Origin: Jiangella sp. DSM 45060
GTDB taxonomy: Bacteria > Actinomycetota > Actinomycetes > Jiangellales > Jiangellaceae
Assembly (NCBI RefSeq): GCF_900105175.1
Contig: NZ_LT629771.1
Span: forward strand, 4,411,501 to 4,475,500
Direction of reading: 5' to 3'
DNA length: 64,000 nucleotides
Position 1 is the first letter of the stretch. Each line of letters starts with the position of its first letter. A program made the translations under genes and the position numbers. The notes below the pieces were generated by a model, which made no database searches, was not told the DNA's origin, and saw nothing but the letters and a program-made list of their open reading frames with translations. Positions 28,354 to 35,964 of the stretch are shown piece after piece.

Positions 28354-29204
28354 TCCCCGCGGCGTTCGACTACACGAAGGCGGCGTCGGTCGAGGACGCC
28401 GTCACGGCCCTGGCCGCGGCCGGCGACGACGGAAAGGTGCTGGCCGGCGGGCAGAGCCTGCTGCCGATGCTGCGGCTGCGGCTGGCGGCGCCGGCCATGC
28501 TGGTCGATCTCGGCGGCCTGGCCGAGCTGCGCGGCGTCGACGACGACGGCGACGCGCTGCACATCGGCGCCATGACCACGCACGACGAGGTCACGCGGCA
28601 TCCGCTGGTGCGCGAGCACGCGCCGCTGATCGCACAGGCCGCCGAGACCGTCGGCGACCGCCAGATCCGCCACCTCGGCACGTTCGGCGGGTCGCTCGCG
28701 CACGCCGACCCCGCCGGCGACCTCCCCGGCGTCGCGCTGGCCATGGACGCCGTCATGACGGTGGCCGGTCCGGGCGGCATGCGCGACGTGCCGGCCGCCG
28801 ACTTCTTCGTCGACTACTTCACGACGGCGCTCGGCCCCGGCGACGTGCTGGTGTCGGTGCGGGTGCCGAAGCTGACCGGCTGGAGCACGCATTACGAGAA
28901 GTTCCACCAGCTGGCGCAGTCGTGGTCGGTCGTCGGCGTGGCGGCGGCGGTGCGGCGGTCCAACGGCAGCATCGCCGAGGCCCGGGTCGCGCTCACCAAC
29001 ATGGGCGTCACCCCGGTCCGCGCCCGCGGCGTCGAGGAGGCACTGACAGGCGCCCCGGCGACGGCGGACGCGGTGGCGGCCGCGGCCGGTCGCGCCCTCG
29101 AAGGCGCGTCGCCACTGACCGACGGCACCGCGTCGGCGGAGTACCGGACCCAGCTGGCGCCCGTCCTCACCCGGCGCGCCGTCATGGCGGCAAGCAGGCT
29201 CTGA
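28350..29204 (+). CDS. FAD-binding medium subunit of molybdenum hydroxylase (CoxM-like)
   Basis: 284 residues. FAD contacts are LAGGQSLLPM (31-40) and TFGGSLAHADPAGDLP (111-126), both diagnostic for the CoxM/CutM family. ATGA overlap with the large subunit completes an S-L-M operon. The subunit passes electrons from the iron-sulfur clusters to quinone or another acceptor. A strong hairpin lies just after the stop. Confidence 0.93.
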   Translation: MIPAAFDYTKAASVEDAVTALAAAGDDGKVLAGGQSLLPMLRLRLAAPAMLVDLGGLAELRGVDDDGDALHIGAMTTHDEVTRHPLVREHAPLIAQAAETVGDRQIRHLGTFGGSLAHADPAGDLPGVALAMDAVMTVAGPGGMRDVPAADFFVDYFTTALGPGDVLVSVRVPKLTGWSTHYEKFHQLAQSWSVVGVAAAVRRSNGSIAEARVALTNMGVTPVRARGVEEALTGAPATADAVAAAAGRALEGASPLTDGTASAEYRTQLAPVLTRRAVMAASRL

Positions 29205-29217
29205 CCTCGCCGGACAT

Positions 29218-29268
29218 GGCCTCTCCCGCTTCACCCTGAAGGGCTTGCCCGGTGGAGCGGGAGAGGCC
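29218..29268. terminator. Bidirectional terminator hairpin
   Basis: GGCCTCTCCCGCTTCACC (29218-29235) pairs with GGTGGAGCGGGAGAGGCC (29251-29268) over 18 positions with one G-U, around a 15-nt loop. It sits between the convergent CoxM-like and anti-sigma-like genes. There is no T-run. Confidence 0.7.
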
Positions 29269-29277
29269 GTGGTGCTG

Positions 29278-29883
29278 TCAGCCGACCGGCTGGATGGCCA
29301 GGTTCGGGTTCACCACCGTCCAGTCCGCCAGGAGGTCGGCGTCCAGCACGTCCCCGTCGGGCAACAGCCAGGCCCGGACCCCGCCGCCCGGACCACTCGC
29401 CGACAACGGGAGGCCGTTGTCGGCGAAGTACGCCGGTGGCGCACAGGACAACGCCGTCGTCGGCTCCTCCGCCGGCACCTGCACGACGAAGCAGACCTCA
29501 CCGTCGATGTCGACGACCGCCCAGAACCGTGCCTCCGGCGTCGCCGCGACCGCGCGGGCCGTCGACTCGACGAGGCCCGGATCGCTCAGCTCGGCAGGCA
29601 GGTGGTCGTCTGGACCCAGGGGTCCGGCCAGCAGCGCCAGCAGTTCCTCGGCCGAGCCGGGGTCGGCGACGGCGGTGTCCGTGCCCGTGGAACGGTCCTG
29701 CCAGGCGATAGCGGCGCCGAGCCCCACCGCGGCGACGACCACAACGGCCCCGGCCCGGGCCATCCGCGACCGTCGTCGCCGCGTCTCGCCGCCGCGCACC
29801 ACAGCGTCCAGATCGAAGGGCTCCGGTGGCATGGTGTGCTCACCAGCACGGCGCAGCACGCCGACGACGTCGTCCATGGTCAT
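29278..29883 (-). CDS. Membrane protein paired with a SigE-type sigma factor (possible anti-sigma)
   Basis: 201 residues from an ATG that overlaps the sigma-factor stop (TGATG). The order is a short cytoplasmic N-terminus, Arg-rich stop region (TRRRRSRMAR), one membrane helix at about 45-63 and an outer domain with two Cys. This matches the topology of anti-sigma regulators, but no ZAS zinc motif is visible, so the role is inferred from linkage. An upstream GTG at 29886 is also possible. Confidence 0.7.
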   Translation of the reverse strand: MTMDDVVGVLRRAGEHTMPPEPFDLDAVVRGGETRRRRSRMARAGAVVVVAAVGLGAAIAWQDRSTGTDTAVADPGSAEELLALLAGPLGPDDHLPAELSDPGLVESTARAVAATPEARFWAVVDIDGEVCFVVQVPAEEPTTALSCAPPAYFADNGLPLSASGPGGGVRAWLLPDGDVLDADLLADWTVVNPNLAIQPVG

Positions 29884-30401
29884 CACCGTTCTCCCTCGGT
29901 CAGGTCATCGAGCTCGTCCGCGGTCCTGAGGTGCCGGCGCAAGTGGCCGAGGGCGTCGTGGCACTGCCGTTTGACGGTCCCCTCGGCGACGCCCATGAGG
30001 TCGGCGACCTCGCGGACCGGTCTGTCCTCGATGAACCGGAGGACGACGATCGCGCGCTGCTTCACGCTCAGCCCGTCGAGAACCCGCGCCAGGTCGAGCC
30101 GGGCGGCGCCGTCGTCGACCTGCGCCGGCGCCTCCGGAAGCACGTCGGTCACCCGCTCGCGCCGCCACCATGCCCGCCGCGCCTCGGTGGCGGCCTGGCG
30201 GACGACGACGGTGCGGGCGTAGGCGCCGAGGTCGGAGACGCCGCCGAGCTTCGGCCAGGTGACGTACATCCGCTCCAGCGCGGACTGCACCAGGTCGTCG
30301 GCACGGTGCCAGTCGCCGCCGACGGCGTAGGCGAAGCGGCGCAGCCCCGGCAGCGCCGTGGTAGCCCAGGCGGCGAAGTCGTCGCGGCCGTTCGTCCCCA
30401 T
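29883..30401 (-). CDS. SigE family RNA polymerase sigma factor (ECF type)
   Basis: 172 residues. Region 2 is FAAWATTALPGLRRFAYAVGGDWHRADDLVQ..., with DDLVQSALERMYVTW as the core-binding helix. Region 4 is LSVKQRAIVVLRFIEDRPVREVADLMGVAEGTVKRQ, a helix-turn-helix for the -35 element. This pattern is the SigE (SigL-type, Streptomyces-abundant) ECF subfamily. GGAGGGG precedes the ATG. The downstream membrane gene overlaps by 1 nt. Confidence 0.93.
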   Translation of the reverse strand: MGTNGRDDFAAWATTALPGLRRFAYAVGGDWHRADDLVQSALERMYVTWPKLGGVSDLGAYARTVVVRQAATEARRAWWRRERVTDVLPEAPAQVDDGAARLDLARVLDGLSVKQRAIVVLRFIEDRPVREVADLMGVAEGTVKRQCHDALGHLRRHLRTADELDDLTEGER

Positions 30402-30544
30402 CGCCCCTCCGTCGCCGAATCGTCGCCGTCATGGTGGAGACGCGACCGGCCGCGGGCAAGGTTGTGCCTGCCCTCGGCGCGGGTCCGGCCATCTGTCCGA
30501 GCGAGCCTCTAGGATCGGCCTTCATCATCGTCTGGAGGCTCCGC

Positions 30545-31033
30545 ATGCCCGACAGCGTGTTCTTCGCTCTGACGCTCGCCTCGGCGGTCTCCGCCGGGCT
30601 GATGGCCGGCGTCTACTTCGCCTGGTCGAGCATGGTGATGCCGGGCCTGCGCCGGCTGTCGCCGGGAGACGCGATCCGGGCGATGCAGAAGATGGACGTG
30701 GCGCTGATGAACGCGTGGTTCCTCACCGCGTTCGTCGGCTCGGCGGTGCTGTCGGCCGTCTCGGTGGTCTACTCGTTCGTGCGCTGGGGCGAGGAGGAGG
30801 CCATCTACCTGCTCATCGCCGGCCTGCTGCTGATCTTCGGCTCCATCGTGATCACCGGCTCCTACCACATCCCGCGCAACAAGGCGCTGCACCTCGTCGA
30901 CCCCGACGGGCCGGAAGCGAAGCGGCGCTGGGAGACCTACGACGCCGAGTGGACGTCGTGGAACCACGTCCGCGCGGTGGCCAGCTTCGCCGCGGCCATC
31001 CTGTTCGCCGCCGGCCTGGCGGCCGTCGAGTAG
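30545..31033 (+). CDS. DUF1772 (anthrone oxygenase-like) membrane protein
   Basis: 162 residues with four hydrophobic helices. The N-terminal ALTLASAVSAGLMAGVYFAW and C-terminal RRWETYDAEWTSWNHVRAVASFAAA are DUF1772 features. TGGAGG lies 7 nt before the ATG at 30545. A MarR gene starts 38 nt downstream. Family members are small-molecule oxygenases or of unknown role. Confidence 0.85.
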   Translation: MPDSVFFALTLASAVSAGLMAGVYFAWSSMVMPGLRRLSPGDAIRAMQKMDVALMNAWFLTAFVGSAVLSAVSVVYSFVRWGEEEAIYLLIAGLLLIFGSIVITGSYHIPRNKALHLVDPDGPEAKRRWETYDAEWTSWNHVRAVASFAAAILFAAGLAAVE

Positions 31034-31058
31034 ACAGATCTTCTGCCGCACAGACGAT

Positions 31059-31064
31059 TATCAT
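31059..31064 (+). promoter_or_regulatory. -10 box of the leaderless marR-type gene
   Basis: TATCAT followed by six bases and the GTG at 31071. No Shine-Dalgarno is present, so a leaderless transcript is likely. Confidence 0.45.
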
Positions 31065-31070
31065 GGCTGG

Positions 31071-31559
31071 GTGACCACGACCCAGGGCATCGAGGACGAC
31101 CTCGGCTGGCGGCTCGGCGTGCTGTTCCGCGCCTACGTCCAGTCCGCCGACGCCGCCACGGCCGGCATCCCGGGCGACCACCGCGGGCGCCAGGTGCTCG
31201 CCGTCGCCGTCCGCGAGGAGCCGCGCACGCAGTCCGCGCTGGCGCAGCGGCTCGGCATCGACAAGACGGTGCTCACCTACCTGCTCGACGCGCTGACCGA
31301 GGCGGGCCTGGTGGAGCGGCAGCCCGACCCGGCCGACCGCCGCAGCCGCCGCGTCGTCGCCACCGAGCGCGGCCGCGAATACCTGGCCGAGGCCGACCGC
31401 CGGGTCCGGCTCACCGAGGAGCACGTCCTCGCCGGCCTCGACGACGCCGACCGGACGGCGCTGCGCGAGCTGCTCGGCCGGCTGGCGGCCCGGCTGCACG
31501 CCGCCGACCCCGTCGCCGACCCGTGCCGGATGATGCAGGAGATCGGTGACCGCGGCTAG
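31071..31559 (+). CDS. MarR family transcriptional regulator
   Basis: 162 residues from GTG. The winged helix-turn-helix spans about 50-105: RTQSALAQRLGIDKTVLTYLLDALTEAGLVERQPDPADRRSRRVVAT, with the DRRSRR wing typical of MarR. It probably controls the DUF1772 gene or itself. The MarR ligand cannot be inferred. Its C-terminus ends before a gene-poor stretch. Confidence 0.9.
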   Translation: MTTTQGIEDDLGWRLGVLFRAYVQSADAATAGIPGDHRGRQVLAVAVREEPRTQSALAQRLGIDKTVLTYLLDALTEAGLVERQPDPADRRSRRVVATERGREYLAEADRRVRLTEEHVLAGLDDADRTALRELLGRLAARLHAADPVADPCRMMQEIGDRG

Positions 31560-31830
31560 TCTCCTGGTCGGCTCGCCCTCGCGGTCGAGGCGGATCAGGT
31601 GCGCGCCCAGGCCGGTGGCGAAGGGTCTGCAGGTCGCGGCCGGAGAACCCCTCGGCGGTGCAGATCAGCTGAGGGCCCCCGGGGTGGTGGCAGGCGGCGG
31701 GGTGACACTCGTGCCAACGGTTGGCGCTGAGGTCACCGCGCGTCGGAACAGTACTCCCGGCGGGCGTCGGGCCGGCCGGGTCCAGGACGTGCCGCCGGAC
31801 CGTCTCCTGGCCACCCATGCCGTGCGCGCC
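31560..31830 (-). pseudogene. Possible degraded transposase fragment
   Basis: No intact gene is seen at 31560-31923. On the minus strand one frame reads GGPQLICTAEGFSGRDLQTL, and after removing one base it continues as FATGLGAHLIRLDREGEPTR. This resembles the DKGFAGREFE...LGATLIRPDRKDE region of IS4-type DDE transposases. The reading is from memory of family patterns and needs a frameshift, so it is tentative. No inverted repeats or target-site duplications were recognised. Confidence 0.3.
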
Positions 31831-31923
31831 TGATCCTCGACACCCGCAAGATCAATAGGGCGCACTCATCTAGAGGTCCGATCCGTACAAGCGCGGCGCC
31901 GCCCGAGGTGCGACGCTGACCTG

Positions 31924-32253
31924 GTGACCTACGCATACCAAGGCACCATGCGCACCCGGCCCGGCCGCCGCGACGAGGTCGTCGCGATCCTGCTCAGCGG
32001 GACCGACGGGCTGCGCGCGGCCGGCTGCCACCTCTACGCCGTCGGCGTCAGCGAGACCGACCCGGACCTCGTCGTCGTCAGCGAGCTGTGGTCGTCGAAG
32101 CGGCACCACGACGCGTCGCTGGAGCTGCCGGAGACGAAGGCCGCCATCGCCGCCGCCATGCCGATGCTGACCGGCGAGTTCACCGGCGCCGAGGCGCGGG
32201 TCGAGGGCGGCCTCGGCGTCGACGTGCTCACGGGTGCAGCCGCGCGCCCTTGA
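31924..32253 (+). CDS. Antibiotic biosynthesis monooxygenase (ABM) domain protein
   Basis: 109 residues from GTG. The ferredoxin-like ABM pattern is present: YQGTMRTRPGRRDEVVAILL at the start, CHLYAVGVSETDPDLVVVSELWSSKRHHDASLE in the middle. Members are cofactor-free quinol or anthrone oxygenases or heme-degrading relatives. The 3' end overlaps the convergent DUF2000 gene by 26 bp. Confidence 0.85.
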   Translation: MTYAYQGTMRTRPGRRDEVVAILLSGTDGLRAAGCHLYAVGVSETDPDLVVVSELWSSKRHHDASLELPETKAAIAAAMPMLTGEFTGAEARVEGGLGVDVLTGAAARP

Positions 32254-32650
32254 CGATCTTGTCGACGGCGTTCTTCGGGCCGTGCACCGCGAGGCCGGCG
32301 AGGTCGAGGTCGGCCCGCTTCACCGCGCGGACGGCGGCCCGGTTGTCGCGGTCGTTGCCGGTCGTGAACAGCTCGCGGGTGAAGACCGACGGACGCAGCC
32401 CGCGGTCCAGCGCCCGCCCGTGCGCGGCCGTCAGCACGGCGGCGTCGCCGGCGAACACCAGCACCGGCTGACGGAACATCGGCAGGTAGACGGTGCCGTC
32501 GGCGTCCTCGTACGGCTCGCCGATCAGCTCCGGGATCGTCCCGGCCAGGCCACTGACCAGGAACGCCGTCACGTTGAGGCGTTGCCATACGGGCAGGTCG
32601 TCGGCGAGCAGGACGGCGATCTTGGTGGCGAAGCGGATCTCGTCGGTCAC
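32228..32650 (-). CDS. DUF2000 family protein
   Basis: 140 residues from GTG at 32650. ATKIAVLLADDLPVWQRLNVTAFLVSGLAG at the start and the FRQPVLVFAGDAAVLTAAHGRAL middle are the DUF2000 pattern (a peptidyl-tRNA-hydrolase-like fold of unknown role). It is divergent from the AraC gene, with a 49-bp space, and could be its target. Confidence 0.88.
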   Translation of the reverse strand: MTDEIRFATKIAVLLADDLPVWQRLNVTAFLVSGLAGTIPELIGEPYEDADGTVYLPMFRQPVLVFAGDAAVLTAAHGRALDRGLRPSVFTRELFTTGNDRDNRAAVRAVKRADLDLAGLAVHGPKNAVDKIVKGARLHP

Positions 32651-32687
32651 CGTCCCAGCATCACGCGGCCGCGGTCGCCGGGTCTTG

Positions 32688-32693
32688 TACGGT
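32688..32693 (+). promoter_or_regulatory. -10 box of the leaderless araC-type gene
   Basis: TACGGT, then six bases (GTTAGC), then the GTG at 32700. The spacing is that of leaderless actinobacterial genes. Confidence 0.4.
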
Positions 32694-32699
32694 GTTAGC

Positions 32700-33491
32700 G
32701 TGTTCGCCCCCGCCGGCGCGACGGTCCGCGCCTGGCGCCCCGACGTGCCCGGGCTGGCCGAGGTCTTCCACGCCCGGTTCACCCACCACGCCTACCCGGC
32801 GCACACCCACACCGCGTGGACGCTGCTCATCGTCGACGACGGCGCCATCCGGTTCGACCTCGACCGCCACCACCACGGCGCCGCCGGGTCCGCCGTCACG
32901 CTGCTGCCGCCGCACGTCCCGCACGACGGCCGGGCCGCGACGCCGGCCGGGTTCGGCAAGCGGGTGCTGTACCTCGACCCCGGCCTGCTCGGCGACGACC
33001 TCATCGGCGCCGCCGTCGACCACCCCACGTTCGCCGACCGGCAGCTGCGGCTGCGCGTGCACCAGCTGCACCGGGCGCTGGAACGGCCCGGCGACGCGCT
33101 CGAGGCGGAGAGCCGGCTGGCGCTGATCGGCGCCCGCATCGCGGCGCGGCTGTCGCCCGCGGCGGCGCCAGGCCGCCAGCCGGCCGGGCTGGCCGGGCGG
33201 CTGCGCGAGCTGCTCGACGCGAACGTCGCCGACGGCGTCACGCTGCGGGATGCGGCCGCGGAGCTGCACGCCCACCCGACCCACCTGGTGCGCTCGTTCA
33301 CGGCCGCGTTCGGGCTGCCGCCGCACCGCTACCTCACCGGCCGCCGGGTCGAGCTGGCCCGCCGGCTGCTGCTGGCCGGGCAGCGTCCGGCCGACGTCGC
33401 CACCGCCGCCGGCTTCTACGACCAGGCGCACCTCACGCGGCAGTTCCGCCGCTACCTCGGTGTCAGCCCGGGCGCGTACGCCAGGGGTTGA
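32700..33491 (+). CDS. AraC family transcriptional regulator with cupin sensor
   Basis: 263 residues from GTG at 32700. The N-terminal cupin-like sensor (about 15-100) includes FTHHAYPAHTHTAWTLLIVDDGAI and LLPPHVPHDG. The C-terminal double helix-turn-helix (about 165-262) includes TLRDAAAELHAHPTHLVRSFTAAFGLPPHRYLTGRRVELAR and DVATAAGFYDQAHLTRQFRRYLGVSPGAY. Likely targets are the divergent DUF2000 gene or the aldo/keto reductase 33 nt downstream. Confidence 0.92.
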   Translation: MFAPAGATVRAWRPDVPGLAEVFHARFTHHAYPAHTHTAWTLLIVDDGAIRFDLDRHHHGAAGSAVTLLPPHVPHDGRAATPAGFGKRVLYLDPGLLGDDLIGAAVDHPTFADRQLRLRVHQLHRALERPGDALEAESRLALIGARIAARLSPAAAPGRQPAGLAGRLRELLDANVADGVTLRDAAAELHAHPTHLVRSFTAAFGLPPHRYLTGRRVELARRLLLAGQRPADVATAAGFYDQAHLTRQFRRYLGVSPGAYARG

Positions 33492-33524
33492 CCTGGAGCG
33501 CGCTCGAACTGGCAGCGTGGAGGC

Positions 33525-34538
33525 ATGACTGCGACGACACGCACACTGGGCCGCAGCGGCATCGAGGTCAGCGCCCTCGGCATGGGCTGCTGGGCCATCG
33601 GCGGGCCGTTCTGGGCCGGCGACCAGCCGTGCGGCTGGGGTGAGGTCGACGACGACGAGTCCGTGGCGACCATCCGGCGGGCGGCCGAGCTGGGGGTGAC
33701 CCTGTTCGACACGTCCGACGCGTACGGCACCGGGCACAGCGAGCTGATCCTGGGCCGCGCGCTGGCCGGGCGCCGCGACGACGTCGTCATCGCCACCAAG
33801 TGGGGCAACACCATCGACCCCGCGACGCGGCAGCTCACCGGCACCGACCCGTCGCCGGCGTACCTGCGCCGGGCGCTCGAGGGCTCGCTGACGCGGCTCG
33901 GCACCGACTACGTCGACCTCTACCAGCTGCACCTCAACGACCTCCCGATCGCCGTCGCCGCCGACCTGCTGGGGACGCTGGAGGAGCTGGTCGCCGAGGG
34001 CAAGCTGCGCTGGTACGGCTGGAGCACCGACCACGCCGACCGCGCCGCCGCCTGGGGCGAGGCCGGCCCGCACTGCACCGCCGTCCAGCACGCCTTCAAC
34101 GTCCTGCACGACGCCGCCGAGGTGCTGGCCGCGTGCGAGGCGCACCACCTCGCCAGCCTGAACCGCAGCCCGCTCGCGATGGGCCTGCTCACCGGCAAGT
34201 TCACCGCGTCGTCGACGCTCGGGCCGGACGACGTGCGCGGCATCGCGCCGGACTGGCTGCGGTACTTCCGCGACGGCCGGCCGGTGCCGCTGTGGCTGGA
34301 CCGCGTCGCGGCCGTCCGCGAGGTGCTGCGCAGCGGCGGACGGACGCTGGCGCAGGGGTCGCTGGCGTGGATCTGGGCGCGCAGCGACGCGACCATCCCG
34401 ATCCCCGGCTGCCGGACCGTCGCGCAGGCCGAGGAGAACGCCGGCGCGCTGGCGCACGGGCCGCTCGCCCCGGCCGAGCTGGCCGAGGTCGAGCGGCTGC
34501 TGGCGGACCTGCGCGCGGAGCCGGTCGCCGCGATGTGA
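33525..34538 (+). CDS. Aldo/keto reductase
   Basis: 337 residues. NADPH-dependent TIM-barrel oxidoreductase. The tetrad is visible as DTSDAYG (Asp, Tyr), ATKWGN (Lys) and LYQLHLN (His), and the C-terminal IPIPGCRTVAQAEENAGAL segment binds the cofactor. GGAGG lies only one base before the ATG, so initiation may be leaderless or weak. Substrate unknown. It lies just after the AraC regulator. Confidence 0.92.
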   Translation: MTATTRTLGRSGIEVSALGMGCWAIGGPFWAGDQPCGWGEVDDDESVATIRRAAELGVTLFDTSDAYGTGHSELILGRALAGRRDDVVIATKWGNTIDPATRQLTGTDPSPAYLRRALEGSLTRLGTDYVDLYQLHLNDLPIAVAADLLGTLEELVAEGKLRWYGWSTDHADRAAAWGEAGPHCTAVQHAFNVLHDAAEVLAACEAHHLASLNRSPLAMGLLTGKFTASSTLGPDDVRGIAPDWLRYFRDGRPVPLWLDRVAAVREVLRSGGRTLAQGSLAWIWARSDATIPIPGCRTVAQAEENAGALAHGPLAPAELAEVERLLADLRAEPVAAM

Positions 34539-34541
34539 GCG

Positions 34542-34892
34542 TCAGCCTCCGCCGATGACCTGCCGGACCTCCATGCCCCAGCGGCAGGCGTCGGGCCACT
34601 GGGCGGCGATCTCGACGGCCCGCTCCTCCGACGCGACGTCGACGGTGAGGTAGCCGGCGAACTGCTCCTTGGCCTCCAGGTACGGGCCGTCGGTGACGAC
34701 GGCCGCGCCGTCGCGCACGCGCACCGTCTTGGCCCGCGCCGCGTCAGCCAGCCCTTCGCCGGCGACCCACTCGCCGGACTCGCGCAGCTCCTTCATGATG
34801 ACGTCGACCTGCCCGAAGACGGCCGACTTCTCGTCCTCGGTCATCGCCTCGAACGCGGCGGCGCTGTTGTAGATGAGCAGCATGTACTTCAC
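34542..34892 (-). CDS. YCII-related domain protein
   Basis: 116 residues from GTG at 34892 (VKYMLLIYNS). The YCII dimeric ferredoxin-like fold pattern is complete: MLLIYNSAAAFEAM, VVTDGPYLEAKEQFAGYLTVDVASEERAVEIAAQWPDA and GMEVRQVIGGG at the end. GAAGGG lies upstream. Members often sit near SigJ/ECF factors, but none is adjacent. Biochemical role unknown. Confidence 0.92.
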   Translation of the reverse strand: MKYMLLIYNSAAAFEAMTEDEKSAVFGQVDVIMKELRESGEWVAGEGLADAARAKTVRVRDGAAVVTDGPYLEAKEQFAGYLTVDVASEERAVEIAAQWPDACRWGMEVRQVIGGG

Positions 34893-35030
34893 GGTGTGAC
34901 CCTTCGTGCTCCGGCGTCCCGGCTGGACGCCGTTCGGGAGAGACGTCGGAGCCTGCGCTCGCTTCTCGACATGGCGTCCATTGTCGGTGCCGATGGGTAC
35001 CGTCACACGTGACGAGAGAAGGGATCCGAC

Positions 35031-35402
35031 ATGTTCGAGAAGACCAAGGCCTTCAGCGGCTTCTCGGTCGACGACATCCCGGCGGCGAAGCGGTTCTACG
35101 CCGAGACGCTCGGCCTGGAGGTCAGCGAGGCCAACGGCATGCTCACACTGCACATCGCCGGCGGCAACGGCGTGCTCGTGTACCCCAAGGGCGACGCGCA
35201 CACCCCGGCGTCGTTCACCATCCTCAACTTCCCGGTCGACGACATCGACGCCGCCGTCGGCGAGCTCACCCGCCGAGGCGTCGAGTTCCTGCGCTATCCC
35301 GACATGGAACCCGACGCGACGGGCGTCCACCGCAATGCCGGCCCGCCCATCGCGTGGTTCACCGACCCCGCGGGCAACGTGCTGTCGGTGCTGCAGGAGT
35401 GA
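35031..35402 (+). CDS. VOC family protein
   Basis: 123 residues. [26 protein letters not shown] at the start and [20 protein letters not shown] at the end are typical of glyoxalase/bleomycin-resistance VOC proteins. GAAGGG precedes the ATG. Ligand unknown. A strong hairpin follows the stop. Confidence 0.92.
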   Translation: MFEKTKAFSGFSVDDIPAAKRFYAETLGLEVSEANGMLTLHIAGGNGVLVYPKGDAHTPASFTILNFPVDDIDAAVGELTRRGVEFLRYPDMEPDATGVHRNAGPPIAWFTDPAGNVLSVLQE

Positions 35403-35407
35403 CCCCC

Positions 35408-35448
35408 ACACGAAGGGTCCGGCTCCCCCGGAACCGGACCCTTCGTGT
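35408..35448. terminator. 15-bp perfect terminator hairpin
   Basis: ACACGAAGGGTCCGG (35408-35422) and CCGGACCCTTCGTGT (35434-35448) pair perfectly around an 11-nt loop. It follows the VOC stop by 5 nt and also lies downstream of the possible small peptide gene on the other strand. Confidence 0.75.
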
Positions 35449-35513
35449 CCTGCGCCCACCCGTCCACCCCCGTCACGGGACGAGCGGCCCCAGGACGCTG
35501 GAGCGCTGCGGCG

Positions 35514-35636
35514 TCACCTGGCGACCACCACCGCATCCGGATCGTCCCCACGCCCGCGCGAGGCGCTCTTCAACCAGCCGAGCGGCCAGCTCTTGCGCGA
35601 CCTGGTGGGACGCCGCCGCCTGTGCCTGCCCTTCAT
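35514..35636 (-). CDS. Possible 40-aa basic peptide
   Basis: An ORF of 40 codons from ATG at 35636 reads MKGRHRRRRPTRSRKSWPLG then WLKSASRGRGDDPDAVVVAR. GGGAGG lies 5 nt before the start, about 90 percent of third positions are G or C, and a promoter (TTGAAC-18-CATAGT) lies upstream on the same strand. No family recognised. The first half is strongly basic, so it may bind nucleic acid or membrane. It could also be chance. The rest of 35449-35964 holds no other gene. Confidence 0.4.
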   Translation of the reverse strand: MKGRHRRRRPTRSRKSWPLGWLKSASRGRGDDPDAVVVAR

Positions 35637-35684
35637 CGTTCCTCCCTTGTGGGTGGGAATGACCCCCGAGAAGCGGTGACACAG

Positions 35685-35723
35685 CCGCTCAGGGCCAGCG
35701 TGATGCCGGTTGTCCCTGAGCGG
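35685..35723 (-). promoter_or_regulatory. Leader hairpin upstream of the 40-aa ORF
   Basis: CCGCTCAGGG (35685-35694) and CCCTGAGCGG (35714-35723) are perfect inverted repeats with a 19-nt loop. In the minus-strand transcript this stem precedes a second hairpin, TTCC/CCC with GGG/GGAA, that would cover the GGGAGG ribosome-binding site (35641-35660 region). Confidence 0.4.
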
Positions 35724-35748
35724 GACTCCAGTGTTCTGTTGTGACTCC

Positions 35749-35778
35749 ACTATGACACTCGCTGTTACACGGGTTCAA
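35749..35778 (-). promoter_or_regulatory. Promoter for the small peptide transcript
   Basis: Minus-strand TTGAAC (35778-35773), an 18-bp spacer and CATAGT (35754-35749). This local stretch is less GC-rich than its surroundings, as expected of a vegetative promoter. Confidence 0.4.
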
Positions 35779-35964
35779 GAGAAATAGCGATTTTGTTTTC
35801 TGGCCCCCGGCTAAGCGGATCGACGCATGATGACAGGTAAATTACTGGCTGTCTTGACATAGAACAAGACTGTTGTGGCGTCGTAGTGTGCATTACCGTG
35901 AAGTCACGGCGCTGCCTGCGCCGGAGCACGGCCGACGTGCGAACTCGAGCGGGATGTGAGGCCG

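Noticed and set aside
31546..31833. Plus-strand 95-codon frame after MarR
   Set aside because: No ribosome-binding site or recognisable motif, and it overlaps the possible transposase remnant on the other strand.
35854..35889. Plus-strand promoter with TTGACA before the DUF5134 gene
   Set aside because: The consensus -35 is clear, but the only TANNNT word (TAGTGT) is 24 bp away, too far for a standard promoter.
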